Part shown: positions 1 to 9,296 of the stretch, piece by piece | Layout: every line of letters begins with the position of its first letter | Position numbering within the stretch: the first letter of the stretch is position 1 | Source of the DNA: Nostoc sp. WHI | GTDB taxonomy: Bacteria > Cyanobacteriota > Cyanobacteriia > Cyanobacteriales > Nostocaceae | Assembly: GCF_015714725.1 (NCBI RefSeq) | Contig: NZ_WBKM01000248.1 | Coordinates: 1-64,000, forward strand | Length of the DNA stretch: 64,000 nt | Direction: 5' to 3' | Position numbers and translations under genes: made by a program | The notes under the pieces: generated by a model | What the model was told of the DNA's origin: nothing | What the model saw: only the letters and a program-made list of their open reading frames with translations | Databases searched by the model: none

Positions 1-395
1 ATAGCGTTGTCTACCGATCCATCGAGATCACGTAGTTTGTATGAAACATTTATATTTGTTACACCCGTAGTATTCAGATGAATTAGCAGAAAGGGTGCAT
101 CTGCTGTACCTGAACCATTAAGGGCAACTACTGGGTTAGAGAGTTCAAACTCCGCAACACCACCAGTGTTAAAAGTATTGGGATTAGTTTGGCCAGCATT
201 GACATCTACAGGACTAGATGTGCCATCAGCAACAACTGTTTGCGGATCTACACCTGTAGCAGATGTTAAAGTGTCTCCACGATAGCCAATAATGCTGGAA
301 ACACCGCTCCAATCATCATCTATTGTGATTAGTGCTGTATCTGTCCAATCTTGTGTAAAGGCACCTTCAGCCAAGTTATGGTATTGATTCCCCAT
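1..395 (-). CDS. N-terminal part of a large secreted nuclease/adhesin-type protein (runs off the window)
   Basis: An open frame reads leftward from ATG at 395 to the window edge, giving about 131 residues with no stop. It starts MGNQYHNLAEGAFTQDW and continues with short Asp/Thr/Asn-rich stretches such as DDDWSGVSSIIGYRGD, NTFNTGGVAEFEL and NPVVALNGSGTADAPF. This opening is familiar from very large cyanobacterial exported proteins that carry endonuclease/exonuclease/phosphatase (ExeM/NucH-like) or calcium-binding repeat regions further on. There is no classical signal peptide, which fits export by a type I system with a C-terminal signal. The catalytic part lies outside the window, so the enzyme class is inferred from the N-terminus alone. 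Confidence 0.65.
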   Translation of the reverse strand, partial: MGNQYHNLAEGAFTQDWTDTALITIDDDWSGVSSIIGYRGDTLTSATGVDPQTVVADGTSSPVDVNAGQTNPNTFNTGGVAEFELSNPVVALNGSGTADAPFLLIHLNTTGVTNINVSYKLRDLDGSVDNA

Positions 396-780
396 TTTGG
401 TAAATCTCCAAGTATTTAAAACTTTGTCAGGATAATGCTTGTTTCGGTTCTTTAGTTGGTTAATAACACCATCCATTCTCTAGAGCAGTTAAGCTGTACT
501 TAACTTCCAACACTTATTGCTGAAAACACTAATGCAGCACGGCGTAATTCATAATTCAAAATGAATACAGCGCAAGCGTTTCATTAATTTTGAATAGGTG
601 GTTTATTTGTACCGTAACTTAACTAGTCAAAGAGTTTTGGAGCGGATTCATAATTTCTGCAAAAGTTATGCTCTGTATCCTTTACAAAAAGTGATTTTCA
701 TGCACAGCATAATTATTTAGATTTTTAGCTACTTGCTTTTTAAGTATACATAAGTCAACTATAAGTAAGTTTAAGATTCG

Positions 781-827
781 ATAAAGGGCGTTGAAAAATC
801 TAAATATGATTTAGCAACGCCCTTTAT
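781..827. terminator. 13-bp perfect stem-loop downstream of the alpha/beta hydrolase gene
   Basis: ATAAAGGGCGTTG at 781-793 is the exact inverted complement of CAACGCCCTTTAT at 815-827, with a 21-nt loop. It lies about 125 bp past the stop of the minus-strand hydrolase and could end its transcript. There is no clear T-run, so a repeat element is an alternative. The rest of the gene-free stretch 396-952 is AT-rich and shows nothing else I can name. Confidence 0.4.
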
Positions 828-952
828 TGAATTTAGTTAAGCCTCGACACTGAAAAATCCAGTTACACAATTATGGTTGAAATTAGATGAGTGAAAAAGA
901 CAGCTATGCAGAAGGCAGGAAATTAGATGAGCTTTAACTACTGAAGAAAATA

Positions 953-1849
953 CTAATTCAGCAAAGGCAAAAATTGGCGAATTAACCCAATTGTCACTGC
1001 TGGTAATTCCAACTGCGGTGTTAGCCCCACATTTTCCAACTGTTGAAAAAATCGGATCGCTTGAGGATTCATTTCGGCGAGGCGACGACCAATTGAGGGG
1101 CCTGTAAATTCTGACTTTTTTCCCCAAATAATAGCAGTGGGAGTTGTTAGTTGTTGAATGTAAAGGGATAAATCGAAGCACAAATCACCACGGACAAAAG
1201 ACAGTGCTGCATACTCAGCATTAGGCTGTTGGGCAGATTCTAGGTAAGCATCTACAATTTCTTGGTAGACTCGATTAGACTGGGCAAATTGCCGTTGTTC
1301 TAAAAAGCTGCGAATACCGCCACTGGTGGCTACTCCAGTGCTGTATAATAAGCGGTCAACAATGGGAACACTGACTAACTGGGCAAAAAAGCTGCGGGAG
1401 TAGTCTTCTCCAAAGTCGGAAAGTCCGGCGGGGGTAGTGAGAATTAAAGACTTGAATAAATCAGGATGAGCGATCGCTACTCGAATTATAAATGCTGCGG
1501 TCAGAGAAGAAGCGATCGCTGTTACGGGTCCCGTACAAGTCTGCTCAAAAAATTCCCGAATCGTTGTCAAATAATCTTCAATCTTATAACTTTGCGCCGG
1601 ATGCTCAGACCTACCCCAACCGATCAAATCTGGCGCAATAACCCTATATTCGGCGGCAAAGGCCGGATAAACTTTCGACCACTCATAAGCAGAAGATCCA
1701 CCACCAAAGCCGTGCAAGAATACCAAAGTTTCTTGGTCATCTTTGGCACTCACATCATCCTGCCAAGGTGAACCAGTGGCAGTATAGTACACCATTTTAC
1801 CTAGTGAGGTCATTACGGATCGTTGTTCAAATCCCAATGGCTGAAACAT
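953..1849 (-). CDS. alpha/beta-fold hydrolase
   Basis: A protein of about 298 residues with the alpha/beta hydrolase layout. The oxyanion segment is HGFGGGSSAYEW, followed by VIAPDLIGWGRSEHP. The usual nucleophile elbow G-x-S-x-G is replaced by AIASSLTAA, where the middle Ser is the likely nucleophile; this variant occurs in cyanobacterial and plastid members of the family. The ATG at 1849 (MFQPLGFEQ) is preferred to the in-frame start at 1903 because the fold begins there and the extra 18 residues look like leader. The substrate cannot be read from the sequence. It is transcribed alone. The stretch 1850-2301 upstream is AT-rich and holds no gene I can support. Confidence 0.8.
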   Translation of the reverse strand: MFQPLGFEQRSVMTSLGKMVYYTATGSPWQDDVSAKDDQETLVFLHGFGGGSSAYEWSKVYPAFAAEYRVIAPDLIGWGRSEHPAQSYKIEDYLTTIREFFEQTCTGPVTAIASSLTAAFIIRVAIAHPDLFKSLILTTPAGLSDFGEDYSRSFFAQLVSVPIVDRLLYSTGVATSGGIRSFLEQRQFAQSNRVYQEIVDAYLESAQQPNAEYAALSFVRGDLCFDLSLYIQQLTTPTAIIWGKKSEFTGPSIGRRLAEMNPQAIRFFQQLENVGLTPQLELPAVTIGLIRQFLPLLN

Positions 1850-2301
1850 AAGTATTTTTTGTTCCCTGTAGTGATTAATTGGCATCAGTGACACTCGCAT
1901 CACCTTGGAATGATTACTTGTTTAGTTCAAACTCTCCACTCATTGATTATTATCGGCGAACTAATCACTCTAAGACATCTCACTATCGTCATATTAAGTA
2001 GATATAAAATCACTGGATTGCTTGTAAAGATTTGGTGATTTTTTCTCACAGAAAACAGTGGATTAACGTTACAATTACTGTTTTTTAAGGTTTTTACGTG
2101 GTAACGGGTATCACTCAAGCGTGCATCTAGGATGAGTTTTTATGATAATCTATGAAGAAAGTCATAAATACTTTTTAACGTCAAAAATAATCAAAACGCT
2201 AATTTTAATGAGCTATTAATTGTAGTTATACATATATAAAAAATAGCTGTTGATGTATTATTAATCTGATTCTTTTCTAAGTAATAGTAAGGCGGGATGT
2301 C

Positions 2302-2910
2302 ATGGTAAAGCAGGCTATTCTTCAATCAAACAAAGTACCAAGGATTGGAGACGCTAAATTTGCGCTTGACAACTTTAATATACAAAACGAAATCACAACT
2401 TCAGCTTGGCGTGGCCAGTCTGAGTCAGCGATTGAGGCTGCCGGAGTGACTGTACCTACTTGTATTAGTTTAGACTTAGAAGACTTAAAGTGTTTTGAGG
2501 CAGTAGAGCGTCAGTATGAGCGCTGGGGAGTCATTTTTCATAATTGTCTAGCAATAGAGCCATCAAATCCAGCATTTCCAACTCATTCAGGGCTAACAGT
2601 TTTAATAGGAGCGCCCAAAAGCGGATTTTTAGAAGCTACTTTCTTGCATCCGGTTAACTCGGTTGGTGTCTTTGTCACCAGTTCGCAACGGCTAGTACTT
2701 TCCGCCTACGATAGCGATCGCCAATTGCTGGGACAAAGTATACTACCAGGCGCTAATCTTGCCAATTCTGACTCGGCAATTTCCCCCAATACCTTATTAT
2801 CTATAACTGCGAATAACATCCACAGCGTTACCTTCTGTGCTTTTGATGGTCAATTCACCCTCAATAACTTTCGTTTTTGTCTTGAACTTAAAACGTTAAA
2901 AACTCAGTGA
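2302..2910 (+). CDS. Conserved cyanobacterial protein, beta-rich, unknown function
   Basis: A 202-residue protein without signal peptide or membrane segment. The second half is rich in alternating hydrophobic strands and Gly/Asn turns (GVIFHNCLAIEPSNPAF, GFLEATFLHPV, VGVFVTSSQRLVLSAYD, IHSVTFCAFDGQFTLNNFRF). This is the look of a jelly-roll or carbohydrate-binding beta sandwich, of the kind found in exported cyanobacterial proteins. I recognise it only as a cyanobacterial hypothetical family. AGTAATAGTAAGGCGGG just upstream is a plausible ribosome-binding region. It stands alone between unrelated genes. Confidence 0.6.
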   Translation: MVKQAILQSNKVPRIGDAKFALDNFNIQNEITTSAWRGQSESAIEAAGVTVPTCISLDLEDLKCFEAVERQYERWGVIFHNCLAIEPSNPAFPTHSGLTVLIGAPKSGFLEATFLHPVNSVGVFVTSSQRLVLSAYDSDRQLLGQSILPGANLANSDSAISPNTLLSITANNIHSVTFCAFDGQFTLNNFRFCLELKTLKTQ

Positions 2911-3102
2911 TAAAATTGAGCCTACTCGCCCCAGTCCTAATAGGGTTCAGTTAAGGCTAAAAGTCTCCGACTTTACTCAAAAAGTCTTTATTCCCTTGCT
3001 CTGAGCAATTTAAAATGGTATCTTAGTTTCCGTTATCATGTACCAGCCTAATCTACTGTCCGTGAAAACCGAGCATATCGTGGCTTCAGCCTTCATATTT
3101 TC

Positions 3103-3921
3103 ATGATCTCTGGTAAAACTTATACATTAAGTAGTTTCATCATCAAGAAGCTAAACACTGTGGCACAGGCTTCGTCTCCTTGGCAGAAATTGATCAACCA
3201 GATCCCCAACTGGTTCCTTCCCAAGTTCAAGACAAAAGGAGCTACAAAGCAGCAAACTTTTAAGCGCTTCTCTGGGACTGGGGGCTTTTTTGGCTTTCTG
3301 ACAATTGTCGTTGCTATGCTGTTGTGGAACTGGAAACTGCTATTAGCTCTGTTAATCGGCGTTGGGGTAATGCTATTAATTTACTCAATGCAGGAGTGGG
3401 ACTGGCAATTACGCTGGTCTAATATACGCAAGTTTTTAAAGGGTTCAAACCGTCGGTTAGCTTTAGCGGTCGTCAGTGGTGGTATTGCTACTGTCAGCAG
3501 TTACATGGCAGCTACAATTTGGGTGGAATCTCACAGTCCTTGGATTGCTGCTGGTGCTATTGTGCAAGGTATGGTAACACTATTAACTTTAATGTTATTG
3601 GTATGGCAAATTGTCAACTTCTATGGAAATCGAGAAGAAGACCACCTCGATCAGTTGTTGGTCAATTTAACAGAAAAAGATCCATTGAAACGGTTGATTG
3701 CCCTACGTCAACTAACTAAATTCATCACCCATAAGCGAGTTGATTCTTCAGTGCAGCAAGATGTAGTCGAATGCTTGCAACTCCTAGTCAGTCGAGAAGA
3801 AGAAGTTGTGATTCGAGAGGCAGCTTTTAAGAGTTTGCAAGCTTGCGATCGCCTACAAATGCTACCACTCAAAACAGCAGCAACTTTCGTACCCGTATCC
3901 GCAAAAGTTAACCACACTTAG
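3103..3921 (+). CDS. Membrane protein with armadillo-like C-terminal helices, conserved in cyanobacteria
   Basis: A 272-residue protein. Residues about 65-100 form a long hydrophobic hairpin (FFGFLTIVVAMLLW, LLLALLIGVGVMLLIY), and residues about 120-170 form a second one (LALAVVSGGIATVSSYMAA, VTLLTLMLLVWQIVNF). The C-terminal 90 residues are soluble helices of HEAT/armadillo type (KDPLKRLIALRQLTKF, SREEEVVIREAAFKSLQ). So four membrane segments and a cytosolic helical repeat are likely. No catalytic motif is visible and the function is unknown. The stop is followed at once by a short tandem repeat block. Confidence 0.6.
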   Translation: MISGKTYTLSSFIIKKLNTVAQASSPWQKLINQIPNWFLPKFKTKGATKQQTFKRFSGTGGFFGFLTIVVAMLLWNWKLLLALLIGVGVMLLIYSMQEWDWQLRWSNIRKFLKGSNRRLALAVVSGGIATVSSYMAATIWVESHSPWIAAGAIVQGMVTLLTLMLLVWQIVNFYGNREEDHLDQLLVNLTEKDPLKRLIALRQLTKFITHKRVDSSVQQDVVECLQLLVSREEEVVIREAAFKSLQACDRLQMLPLKTAATFVPVSAKVNHT

Positions 3922-3922
3922 G

Positions 3923-4078
3923 TGAGTTATGAGTGCTGAGTTATGAGTGCTGAGTGCTGAGTGCTGTTAGCGGTAGCGGGGCGTTTAGCCCGTACCGAGT
4001 AGAGAACCTCACTTTTTTACTCAGAACTCTGAACTGTTTTGCCCAATGCCCAATGCCCAATGCCCAATGCCCCATGCC
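3923..4078. repeat. Two STRR blocks around a 35-bp dispersed repeat
   Basis: Positions 3923-3967 hold tandem copies of GAGTGCT interleaved with GAGTTAT. Positions 4041-4078 hold four to five copies of the heptamer CCCAATG. Between them, about 3961-3995, lies GTGCTGTTAGCGG...TTTAGCCCGTAC, whose reverse complement closely matches the two elements at 57396-57429 and 57481-57514. The last copy of the second block runs into the stop codon of the minus-strand ATPase gene. Such heptanucleotide repeats are typical of heterocystous cyanobacteria. Confidence 0.8.
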
Positions 4079-4827
4079 TATTTTCGAGACAGCCGTCCAT
4101 TGCAAACTTGCACTACTGGATGATTGCACCGCCGCACCAGTTGTTCATCGTGGGTGGTAACAATTACCGTAGCCCCAAAGGTATTTAACTTCTGGAGAAT
4201 CTGTATTACTTGCCAGGAATTATCTGGATCGAGATTTCCAGTAGGCTCATCCGCCAAAAGTAGTGGTGGTGTACCGACGATCGCACGGGCAATACTCACC
4301 CGTTGTTGCTCTCCTCCAGACAGTTGATCTGGAAAGCAGTCAGCCTTATTCAGCAAACCCACTAGTTTCAACGTTGGTTCTAAACGTCGTTGAATTTCTT
4401 TACGGGTATACCCTTGAGCTTGCAGCACAAAAGTCACATTTTCCGCTACTGTCCGTTGGGTAATAAGTTTGTAATCTTGAAATACAATACCAATACGTCG
4501 CCGCAATAATGACAAGCGATCGCCCCGTAAACCCGCTACATTACATTCATCAACAATTACTTCTCCCTGTGTGGGTAACTCCTGTCCATACAGTAATTTC
4601 AAAAGCGTAGATTTACCAGAACCGCTTGGCCCTGTGATAAAGAGAAATTCTCCCTTTTTTACCTCAAGGTTTGCATTCAACAAGGCATGAGTGCCATTAG
4701 CATAGGTTTTGGTTACAGATTGCAATTGCACTTTTATAGCAGTATTGCTAGTGTGCTGTTGAGTTTCACAATCCTTTGTATGAAAAGATTTGTCTGTCTT
4801 TGCTTGAGTTTTGATGGCGGTTGTCAT
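4078..4827 (-). CDS. FtsE-like ABC transporter ATP-binding protein
   Basis: A 249-residue ABC ATPase: Walker [10 protein letters not shown] at residues 66-74, Q-loop Q117, signature LSGGEQQR at 169-176, Walker [13 protein letters not shown] at 189-200, and an H-loop THD. The motifs and length match the FtsE/LolD branch that works with an FtsX-type permease in cell-wall or division control. The first 30 residues are a polar, poorly conserved extension. No FtsX-like permease is adjacent: the neighbour at 3103 has hydrophobic hairpins but not the FtsX layout. The partner, and so the exact role, is inferred. Confidence 0.75.
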   Translation of the reverse strand: MTTAIKTQAKTDKSFHTKDCETQQHTSNTAIKVQLQSVTKTYANGTHALLNANLEVKKGEFLFITGPSGSGKSTLLKLLYGQELPTQGEVIVDECNVAGLRGDRLSLLRRRIGIVFQDYKLITQRTVAENVTFVLQAQGYTRKEIQRRLEPTLKLVGLLNKADCFPDQLSGGEQQRVSIARAIVGTPPLLLADEPTGNLDPDNSWQVIQILQKLNTFGATVIVTTHDEQLVRRCNHPVVQVCNGRLSRK

Positions 4828-5013
4828 TTGAATAAGATACGAACTGGGTTATGACACACTAAGCTCTGAGCTAAATATCTAATTAGGGTTCTAATTTTAG
4901 GAAAGCTACTTTGTATTGATTCCTATTAGGGATAGGAATGACGCAAAACTACACCCTGTAAAGACAATTCATGAATTGCCTCTACCTAAAAATCAGAGTT
5001 TCGGCTATTGTTT

Positions 5014-5205
5014 ACAAACTCAGTGCTGAGTGCTGAGTCCTGAGTGCTGAGTGAAGAAAAGTACTCAGCACTGATGTACTTGGGTTTTAGCCCCGCCCCT
5101 TGTGGGCGGAATCTTCTTATAGGGAGAAGGTTGATACCCGCAAGAGTCTGGGCGGTCTTTCAACTCAGCACTCAGCACTTGTAACTCAGCACTCTTCATG
5201 TAAGT
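5014..5205. repeat. Dispersed STRR-based repeat (copy 1; copy 2 at 57.4 kb)
   Basis: Tandem AGTGCTG/AGTCCTG units, then GTACTCAGCACTGATGTAC, then a GC-rich hairpin CCGCCCCTTGTGGGCGG, then more CAGCACT units. The same order occurs at 57357-57535, so this is a dispersed composite element. It lies in the gene-free stretch 4828-5351 between the FtsE-like and wecG-like genes; the rest of that stretch shows only the terminator at 5255. Confidence 0.75.
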
Positions 5206-5254
5206 CCTGAGAGATAGAAATGAAATTTAGATTTGATATACCCCCCAAAATAAG

Positions 5255-5279
5255 AATTCCCAGGTTTTGCCTGGGAATT
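5255..5279 (-). terminator. Factor-independent terminator-like hairpin of the wecG-type gene
   Basis: AATTCCCAGG / CCTGGGAATT is a perfect 10-bp stem with a five-base loop. On the minus strand it is followed by CTTATTTTGG, a weak T-rich tract. It lies about 70 bp beyond the stop of the minus-strand glycosyltransferase gene, in the right orientation to end its transcript. Confidence 0.6.
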
Positions 5280-5351
5280 TCAAATCCAACAAAGAAAAAT
5301 TAAGATTTTTTGAAGACCTTAGTATCAACTAAGTAATAACACCCAACACTC

Positions 5352-6107
5352 TTAACTAATTGCTCCCCTTGCAGTCAACCGATAAACAAAAGCTTTCACG
5401 GCAAAAGCTGGCAAAGCCAACATCCGCCGCCAACGCCAAGGTTCTTGATACAACCGATACAACCATTCCAAATTATTATTTCCCAGCCAAGCAGGAGCGC
5501 GAGTTTTAGTTCCCGACCAAATATCAAAACTACCACCAACGCCAATCCAAATTGCTTGGGGACACAAATGTCGGTTTTCGGCAATCCATAACTCTTGACG
5601 TGGCACTCCCAAACCGACAAAAATCACTTGTGGCTGCAATTGGGCGAGAGTTTGCCGCAATTGTGCTTCTTCTTCTGGGGAATGGTAGCCGGAGTGAGTG
5701 CCTACTATACTCAAATCTGGAATTTGCTGCTGCCAAAAATCTGCCACTTTTAAAGCCACTCCAGGCGCCGCTCCATAGAAAAATACTTTTGCCCCTGTCT
5801 TCTTTTGCCCAAGTTCTTGCAAAAGTTTTTCTGCTAATTCAATCCCCGGAAAACGCTGCACTTTTTGCCATAACAGCCAGCGCAAATACAGAACAACCCC
5901 GGCTCCATCTGGAATCACTAGTTCAGCATTTTTAATCACCTGAGCTAGGAGTTTATTTTGCTCTGCCTGCATAGTCATTTCTGCATTGAGCGTTACCACA
6001 TGAATTCCTTTGCCTTGTTGGAGGCATTCTATCAACCAGCCTGGATAGTTAGTCATCACATGAACTGGTATTCCCAACACCGAAAATGCTTGATTGCGTT
6101 CAGACAT
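5352..6107 (-). CDS. WecG/TagA/CpsF family glycosyltransferase
   Basis: A 251-residue member of the GT26 family, which transfers N-acetylmannosamine-type sugars to undecaprenyl-linked acceptors on the cytosolic membrane face. Visible signatures are VVTLNAEM at about 37-44, PDGAG at 66-70 (the Asp is the likely catalytic base), FYGAAPG, VFVGLGVPRQELWI, and GVGGSFDIWSGTKTRAP before a basic, amphipathic C-terminal tail that docks to membrane in characterised TagA. The length is normal for the family. It is not part of a visible operon. Its acceptor cannot be read from sequence; exopolysaccharide or lipopolysaccharide synthesis is likely. Confidence 0.85.
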   Translation of the reverse strand: MSERNQAFSVLGIPVHVMTNYPGWLIECLQQGKGIHVVTLNAEMTMQAEQNKLLAQVIKNAELVIPDGAGVVLYLRWLLWQKVQRFPGIELAEKLLQELGQKKTGAKVFFYGAAPGVALKVADFWQQQIPDLSIVGTHSGYHSPEEEAQLRQTLAQLQPQVIFVGLGVPRQELWIAENRHLCPQAIWIGVGGSFDIWSGTKTRAPAWLGNNNLEWLYRLYQEPWRWRRMLALPAFAVKAFVYRLTARGAIS

Positions 6108-6452
6108 AGCCTATTCTTAATCAACCTCACACCACATTTCCTTGATCGTTAAGTCTATCAAATTTTTTATATTAGGATTTACACAGAAGAGATTCATTAA
6201 TGGTAAATTCATTCACAAACTCACAAATATCGAGTGTGGTTTTTGCAACCTCGCTATATAAAGTTGCAAGAGCTGCAACAAGAGAAAGCATAACTAAACT
6301 AATTAGTCTTGGCACTTGTATTTGGGCTGAACCAGTCCCAATTTTATTGTTTAAGAATTGTTCACAAGGCAAGTGAATGGCAGTGGTAATGCGCCTATAT
6401 GTTAGCTTTACTTAAACTGGATTTGTACAAATGTCTTTAATCTGCGCCTCTT

Positions 6453-6708
6453 AGAGGATGTTTGAAAAGTCCTCTTGTCGGTATCAAAAGTTTTAGATCC
6501 CTCTAAATCTCCCGATAAATTGGGAGACTTTGATTCCGGTTCCCCCCTTTTTTAGGGGAGCCACTGCGGTCTTCTCCCAAGGGGAGACGCTAAAAGCGAT
6601 AGCGAGTCATCGAGCGTCTGGGGTCTCCCCAAGTTGAGCAAGTGGCGTGGGTTAGGGGGGATCTAAAAGTGCCCAAAGTCACAGCGAAACACTTTTCAAA
6701 CAACCTCT
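6453..6708. mobile_element. MITE copy 1 with internal secondary insertion
   Basis: Terminal inverted repeats AGAGGATGTTTGAAAAGT (6453-6470) and ACTTTTCAAACAACCTCT (6691-6708), with TTA at both borders. It has no coding capacity. The core, including CTCCCGATAAATTGGGAGA and GACTTTGATTCCGGTTCCC, is shared with the copy at 14414-14760. An 87-bp palindromic insert (6560-6646, bounded by GCCACT/AGTGGC and containing GGGAGACGC / GCGTCT) sits in the centre. It fills most of the gene-free stretch 6108-6768, just upstream of the response regulator gene. Confidence 0.75.
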
Positions 6709-6768
6709 TAAAACTTTTTAGAAAACTCGACTTTACAGTTAAGGTAGTGTAACGGGCTGAAGTTGGCT

Positions 6769-7488
6769 ATGAGTAAAATTCGGATTGCGCTAATTGAAGA
6801 TCATGACCTGACTCGTGTGGGTATTCGGACAGCACTACTGCAAAAGGATGAAATTGAAATTGTAGGGGAAGCTGGTAATGCTACTGAGGGATTAAAAATG
6901 TTAAAAATGGTACAACCAGATATCGCTATCGTAGATATTGGTTTACCAGATAAGGATGGCATTGAGTTAACACGGGAGGTAAAATCTACTACTAAAGGCC
7001 AGGAGCTAGCCACAAAGGTGTTAATTTTGACGCTGCGGGATAACAAAGAAGCTGTGTTAGCAGCTTTTGCTGCTGGTGCAGACTCATACTGTATGAAGGA
7101 TATCAAATTCGATAATTTGCTGGAAGCAGTGCGAGTAACTTACAATGGCAACGCTTGGATCGATCCCGCGATCGCCAGAATTGTATTACAACAAGCACAA
7201 CAAAATCCCCAAAAGTCGGAATCGGCTTTTGTAAATATCAAGACTGTTGGTTCTAACCATGATTCTCTGGGGAATTTGGAAGGAATTCAACCCTACACCC
7301 TGACAGAAAGGGAATTAGAAGTGCTACAGTTGATTGTCGAAGGTTGTAGCAATGCAGTAATTGCGGAAAAACTTTATATCACTGTTGGAACTGTTAAAAC
7401 TCACGTTCGCAACATTTTGAATAAGCTATGTGCTGACGACCGTACCCAAGCGGCAGTTCGCGCCTTGCGTTCTGGGTTAGTGGGATAA
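6769..7488 (+). CDS. NarL/FixJ-type response regulator (REC + LuxR HTH)
   Basis: A 239-residue response regulator. The receiver domain fills residues 1-125, with acidic pocket EDHD at 10-13 and phospho-acceptor D56 in IVDIGLPDKDG. A linker follows, then a LuxR-type helix-turn-helix at about 178-222 (LTERELEVLQLIVEG, then IAEKLYITVGTVKTHVRNIL). It should act as a phosphorylation-controlled DNA-binding regulator. The ATG at 6769 is chosen over TTG at 6763, which would add only two residues. No sensor kinase is adjacent; the partner-switching pair starts 131 bp downstream on the same strand, so it may share control with them. Confidence 0.88.
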   Translation: MSKIRIALIEDHDLTRVGIRTALLQKDEIEIVGEAGNATEGLKMLKMVQPDIAIVDIGLPDKDGIELTREVKSTTKGQELATKVLILTLRDNKEAVLAAFAAGADSYCMKDIKFDNLLEAVRVTYNGNAWIDPAIARIVLQQAQQNPQKSESAFVNIKTVGSNHDSLGNLEGIQPYTLTERELEVLQLIVEGCSNAVIAEKLYITVGTVKTHVRNILNKLCADDRTQAAVRALRSGLVG

Positions 7489-7619
7489 AGTTAAATTTAG
7501 TAAACAGTGATTAGTAACTAATAACTGTTGAGAATAATTACTTCCTAATTTGTTTGCTTGTCAGGTCGGATAAATATCACATTATCTTCTCATTCAAGTA
7601 GCTAAAAATTAAGTCAAAT

Positions 7620-9293
7620 ATGGCTGAGATAGGAGTTGAGAAACTTAAGCTCATGGTGGTAGATGATGAGCCGGATAACTTAGATCTACTCTACCGCACT
7701 TTTAGGCGAGATTTTCAAGTATATAAAGCCAATCATGCCTTTGGCGCTCTGGAAATCTTGGATCAATTTGGCGAAATGGCGGTGATTATTTCTGACCAAA
7801 GAATGCCAGAAATGAATGGCACCGAATTTTTTAGTCGCACTGTAGAGGGCTTTCCAGACACGATTCGGATTTTGTTAACTGGTTTTACTGATGTTGAAGA
7901 TTTGGTAGATGCAATTAATTCCGGTCAGGTATTTAAGTACATCACCAAACCCTGGAATCCAGAACGGCTCAGGGCGTTAGTTGAGCAAGCCAGTGATACA
8001 TATCGCATAGTTAAGAAGCGCACGCAAGAATTGCGTCGGGCTTTACGGCGAGAATCTTTGTTTAATGAGGTAACGACGGCAATTAGGGAGTCTCTAGACT
8101 ACGATAGTATGCTGCAAAAGATTGTAGCAACTATTGGACAAACATTTGAAGCTACCAGTTGTTTGCTCAGACCAGTAGAGGGCGATCGCCTCATACAAGA
8201 TCAGTTCTTCTACCACGATCCTCAATCAGATGTATTAGATTCTTTCTTCGACCCCAGTCTTTTAATTGAAAAAGTTCTGGAAACCCGTCATTATCAACTC
8301 GCTCAAGAAACACACGACGGCAACCTCAGTCACCACCTGGTTGTGCCACTTAGCTACCAGCAGCATCTGCTCGCTGTGCTAGCCCTCCACCAATGGGGAC
8401 GCGATCGCCCTTGGCAAGACGAAGACATCCAACTGATTGCAGGTGTTGCTGAACAAGCAGCCTTAGCCCTCTCTCAAGCAAAATTCTACCAGCGCCTCCA
8501 AGAACAGCAACAGCAGATTCACAATGAGTTGGAAGTAGCCCGCCAAATTCAATACAATTTGCTACGCCAAACTTTACCTGACATCAAAGGTGTGAAGGTG
8601 CAAGCCTGCTGCTACCCAGCGCGGGAAGTAGGAGGTGATTTTTTTGAAGTGTTTGTCCATCCCAAAGGCGATTTGTGGTTAGCAGTGGGTGACGTTTCCG
8701 GCAAGGGTGTGCCAGCTGCTTTATTTATGGCTAGTATTATTTCAGTTTTGCGCCGGGAATTATCTCAAGAAACACCAGCCGAGCCAAATGTGGTCATGCA
8801 AAACCTTAACCACGCTCTCAGTGAAGACTTGATCAGCAACAATTATTTTATCACCCTTGTCTTAGTTTGTTATACCCCTAGCACTAAGGAACTCGTCTAC
8901 ACTAATGCCGGTCATATCTATCCACTGTTATGGTCACGCCAAGGTGCTTTAGCCGACAATCCCAATTACCTCAAAGTCCGTAGCATTCCTTTAGGAATCT
9001 TGCCTAAGTGGCAGGCACAGTCTGGTCGCTTAGTTCTTGATGCTGGAGATACATTGTTACTAGCCAGCGATGGCATTACAGAAGCAATGGTATCAAATAA
9101 TTTAAATCCATCAGTAAAAACCGTGTCTGGCGGTGAGCCACTCAACCGTTCTATGCTGAATCAGGATGGTCTTTGGCAACTGCTACAAGAAGAGGAACAA
9201 CCACTTTCTCTTAACCATTTACTCAGTCGCATCCAGGCAGATAACCACATTCAAGAAGACGATCAAACTATACTCTCGCTGGAGATTTTGTAA
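7620..9293 (+). CDS. Response regulator with GAF domain and SpoIIE-type PP2C phosphatase
   Basis: A 557-residue protein. The N-terminal receiver domain has the acidic pair DDE at 15-17, phospho-acceptor D59 in ISDQRMPEMNG, and K in YITKPW. A GAF domain covers about 150-290 and a short coiled coil (QEQQQQIHNELEVARQIQ) about 295-320. The PP2C/SpoIIE phosphatase domain covers about 330-557, with REVGGDFFEVF, GDVSGKGVPAALFMA, TNAGHIYPLLW and LLASDGITEA carrying the metal-binding Asp/Gly residues. Family members dephosphorylate an anti-sigma-factor antagonist in a partner-switching pathway, here under control of phosphorylation and GAF ligand. The stop is three bases before the anti-sigma gene, so they are co-translated. 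Confidence 0.9.
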   Translation: MAEIGVEKLKLMVVDDEPDNLDLLYRTFRRDFQVYKANHAFGALEILDQFGEMAVIISDQRMPEMNGTEFFSRTVEGFPDTIRILLTGFTDVEDLVDAINSGQVFKYITKPWNPERLRALVEQASDTYRIVKKRTQELRRALRRESLFNEVTTAIRESLDYDSMLQKIVATIGQTFEATSCLLRPVEGDRLIQDQFFYHDPQSDVLDSFFDPSLLIEKVLETRHYQLAQETHDGNLSHHLVVPLSYQQHLLAVLALHQWGRDRPWQDEDIQLIAGVAEQAALALSQAKFYQRLQEQQQQIHNELEVARQIQYNLLRQTLPDIKGVKVQACCYPAREVGGDFFEVFVHPKGDLWLAVGDVSGKGVPAALFMASIISVLRRELSQETPAEPNVVMQNLNHALSEDLISNNYFITLVLVCYTPSTKELVYTNAGHIYPLLWSRQGALADNPNYLKVRSIPLGILPKWQAQSGRLVLDAGDTLLLASDGITEAMVSNNLNPSVKTVSGGEPLNRSMLNQDGLWQLLQEEEQPLSLNHLLSRIQADNHIQEDDQTILSLEIL

Positions 9294-9296
9294 GTA

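Noticed and set aside
1927-2118. Minus-strand frame of 63 residues
   Set aside because: Lies in an AT-rich intergenic region, with no motif and no ribosome-binding site.
6172-6372. Minus-strand frame of 66 residues with one hydrophobic segment
   Set aside because: No recognisable family and no good ribosome-binding site; could be a small membrane protein, but I cannot support it.
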